64,000 nt of DNA. Origin: Fredinandcohnia aciditolerans. Its GTDB lineage: Bacteria; Bacillota; Bacilli; Bacillales; Bacillaceae_L. Below are positions 62,807-64,000 of the stretch, piece after piece. The stretch covers positions 1 to 64,000 of the forward strand of contig QGHH01000009.1 in the NCBI GenBank assembly GCA_003640645.1. The letters are read 5' to 3'. The notes under the pieces are model-generated. The model was not told the DNA's origin. It searched no databases and saw nothing but the letters and a program-made list of their open reading frames with translations. Position 1 is the stretch's first letter. Each line of letters opens with the position of its first letter. Made by a program: the position numbers and the translations under genes.

Positions 62807-63507
62807 TGTAATGCCTCCTTTACTATTTTTATTTTTTGTTTAAGCTCATCTTTTCGTGTCCGATTTTCGGGTGTTTCTCCAGCTGTCTCAAGCTGTGAAA
62901 AAATCTTTTCCCAATGTTTAAGTTCATGAGCCCATTTTTTTTCAAAAACTGAATTTTTTTCTTTTAGTAGGAAAGGTCCTAGTAAAAGTTCTTGTTCCTT
63001 ATGCTGATAAGGCTTAAGGGGGTTTCCTTTTTCGGCAACTAAAACTTCATAGATTTTTTTGTCTTCCTCAAGGATTTCTTCGGCGATTAGCTCCCAGTCG
63101 TTTTCAATAAGCCATTCTCTAATTGCTGATGCACCAATATTTGGTTGTAGGACAAGTCTTTTTACACCTGGCAGTTTGTTTTTACCATTTTCCAGAATGG
63201 AGCGAATGAGCGAACCACCCATACCTGCTATGGTAATACATGTAACTTCATTTGGTTGAATGACTTCAAGTCCATCCCCTTTACGAGCTTCAATTTTGGA
63301 ATCAAGCTTACTTTTGGTGATTTGTTTTTTTGCAGATTGAAATGGCCCCTCTGCAACCTCACCAGCAATTCCCCCAGAGATGAACCCATTTAAGTATGCA
63401 TAGCATGGAAGATATGCGTGGTCAGAGCCGATGTCTGCTAAAATTGCTCCTTTTGGTATGTATGATGCGACTGTTTCAAGCCGCTTCGACAATCTCTCTT
63501 CATTCAT
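62803..63507 (-). CDS. trmK: tRNA (adenine(22)-N1)-methyltransferase TrmK
   Basis: A 234-aa SAM-dependent methyltransferase modifying A22 of tRNA. The SAM motif is ILADIGSDHAYLPCYAYLNG; catalytic-loop region ITIAGMGGSLIRSIL and VLQPNIGASAIREWL. A C-terminal coiled coil follows (about 165-234). B. subtilis name is yqfN. It overlaps yqfO by 4 bp. Confidence 0.94.
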   Translation of the reverse strand: MNEERLSKRLETVASYIPKGAILADIGSDHAYLPCYAYLNGFISGGIAGEVAEGPFQSAKKQITKSKLDSKIEARKGDGLEVIQPNEVTCITIAGMGGSLIRSILENGKNKLPGVKRLVLQPNIGASAIREWLIENDWELIAEEILEEDKKIYEVLVAEKGNPLKPYQHKEQELLLGPFLLKEKNSVFEKKWAHELKHWEKIFSQLETAGETPENRTRKDELKQKIKIVKEALQ

Positions 63508-63580
63508 AATAACACCACATTTTTTTAGTTTTAATTATACAAGATGTTAGTAGAAACTTCCATCTCACTGGGAAGGGCAG

Positions 63581-63618
63581 TAAAAAACCCTTTACATTTA
63601 TGCAAAGGGTTTTTTTAT
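63581..63618. terminator. Terminator of cccA
   Basis: AAAAACCCTTT GCATAAATGT AAAGGGTTTTTT on the minus strand, strong in both directions. Confidence 0.88.
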
Positions 63619-63621
63619 TAT

Positions 63622-63975
63622 TTATTTTTGTTCAACTAACCAATTTGCGATTTCTTGTACTTGTGCAGGGTCTTTTACCAAGCCACCTGGCATCGCACCT
63701 CTACCATTCGTGATTACATCCTGAATCTCTTCTACGGAAAGATCAATACCTTTTAATGCAGGTGCATTACCTTGACCTGATAAATCTTGGCCATGGCATG
63801 CTGCACATGTACCTTGGACAACTTCTTCTGGGGAAGCAGCTGCTGTCTCTGGAGCCTCTTCACCTTGGTTTGCCATTTCATCCATGTTACCTAGTCCAAC
63901 AAAGCCTAATAGGAACATAAGTCCAATACCGAAAACTGCAATCAGGGCAAATGGTATTAATGGATTCTTTTTCAT
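63622..63975 (-). CDS. cccA: Cytochrome c-550
   Basis: A 117-aa membrane-anchored c-type cytochrome. An N-terminal helix (IPFALIAVFGIGLMFLLGFV) and an Ala/Glu/Pro-rich linker precede a cytochrome c domain with heme site CAACH and axial Met in GAMPGG. It carries electrons on the outer face of the membrane. ATG follows AGGGAGG. In B. subtilis it lies next to sigA, which would be just past the window. Confidence 0.95.
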   Translation of the reverse strand: MKKNPLIPFALIAVFGIGLMFLLGFVGLGNMDEMANQGEEAPETAAASPEEVVQGTCAACHGQDLSGQGNAPALKGIDLSVEEIQDVITNGRGAMPGGLVKDPAQVQEIANWLVEQK

Positions 63976-64000
63976 TATTCTGACCTCCCTTACCTTATGT

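Overview
The window is Gram-positive, low-GC and closely collinear with the Bacillus subtilis chromosome. It runs from the glycine-cleavage operon through the sin/matrix locus, comG and the yqg and pst genes to the yqf genes and cccA (which lies beside sigA in B. subtilis). Spore genes, SinR/SinI, ComG, GlcK, PbpA and the Bacillus-type 16S rRNA place it in a spore-forming Bacillaceae genus. It is not B. subtilis itself; I cannot fix the genus from sequence alone.

Layout. 1-1250: the 5' two-thirds of a 16S rRNA gene (minus strand) with leader and two tandem promoters. 1270-5670: gcvT-gcvPA-gcvPB (minus) under a tandem glycine riboswitch. 5961-8424: yqhH-yqhG. 8425-15170: a rewired biofilm-matrix locus with a c-di-GMP class I riboswitch in front of a sinI-like antirepressor gene, two sinR paralogues, two TasA/CalY fibre-subunit genes, tapA, sipW, an LPXTG-anchored TasA-like protein, a DUF5658 membrane protein and a zinc-ribbon protein. 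15200-20130: two lipoproteins, yqzG, a DUF2512 protein, moaA, a Gly/Tyr-rich small protein, yqzE and aroK. 20208-24208: comGA-comGG. 24600-40430: a SufR-like regulator, then yqgY, yqgX, yqgW, yqgU, yqgT, yqgS, glcK, yqgQ, a GerA/SpoVAF-family protein, yqgP, yqgO, a DUF92 protein, yqgN and rpmG. 40600-45700: a small membrane pair and pstSCAB-phoU with a four-repeat Pho box. 45800-64000: pbpA, yqgE, sodA, yqgC, a Na/Pi symporter, yqfZ, ispG, yqfX, zur-znuB-znuC, yqfT, nfo, cshB, yqfQ/vrrA, ispH, yqfO-trmK and cccA.

How it works together. The matrix locus reads as one circuit. Spo0A-like boxes and a c-di-GMP aptamer precede sinI. SinI would antagonise SinR, and SinR-type GTTCTYT boxes lie in the divergent region between the tasA-like operon and the second sinR, and again before the DUF5658/zinc-ribbon pair. 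SipW would process the TasA-like precursors, TapA would assist assembly, and the LPXTG protein could tie fibres to the wall. Most junctions inside this operon carry a strong hairpin without a U-run, which could set the stoichiometry of fibre subunits to accessory proteins.

A second theme is a set of dispersed, modular intergenic repeats. Four copies of one family (A) lie immediately 5' of leftward genes (moaA, comGA, a MidA-like gene, glcK). Three copies of another (B) lie between a stop codon and its terminator. A piece of family A sits inside the second aptamer of the glycine riboswitch. The strongest candidates for new biology are the c-di-GMP riboswitch on sinI, the riboswitch carrying a repeat insertion, and the UTR-restricted repeats.
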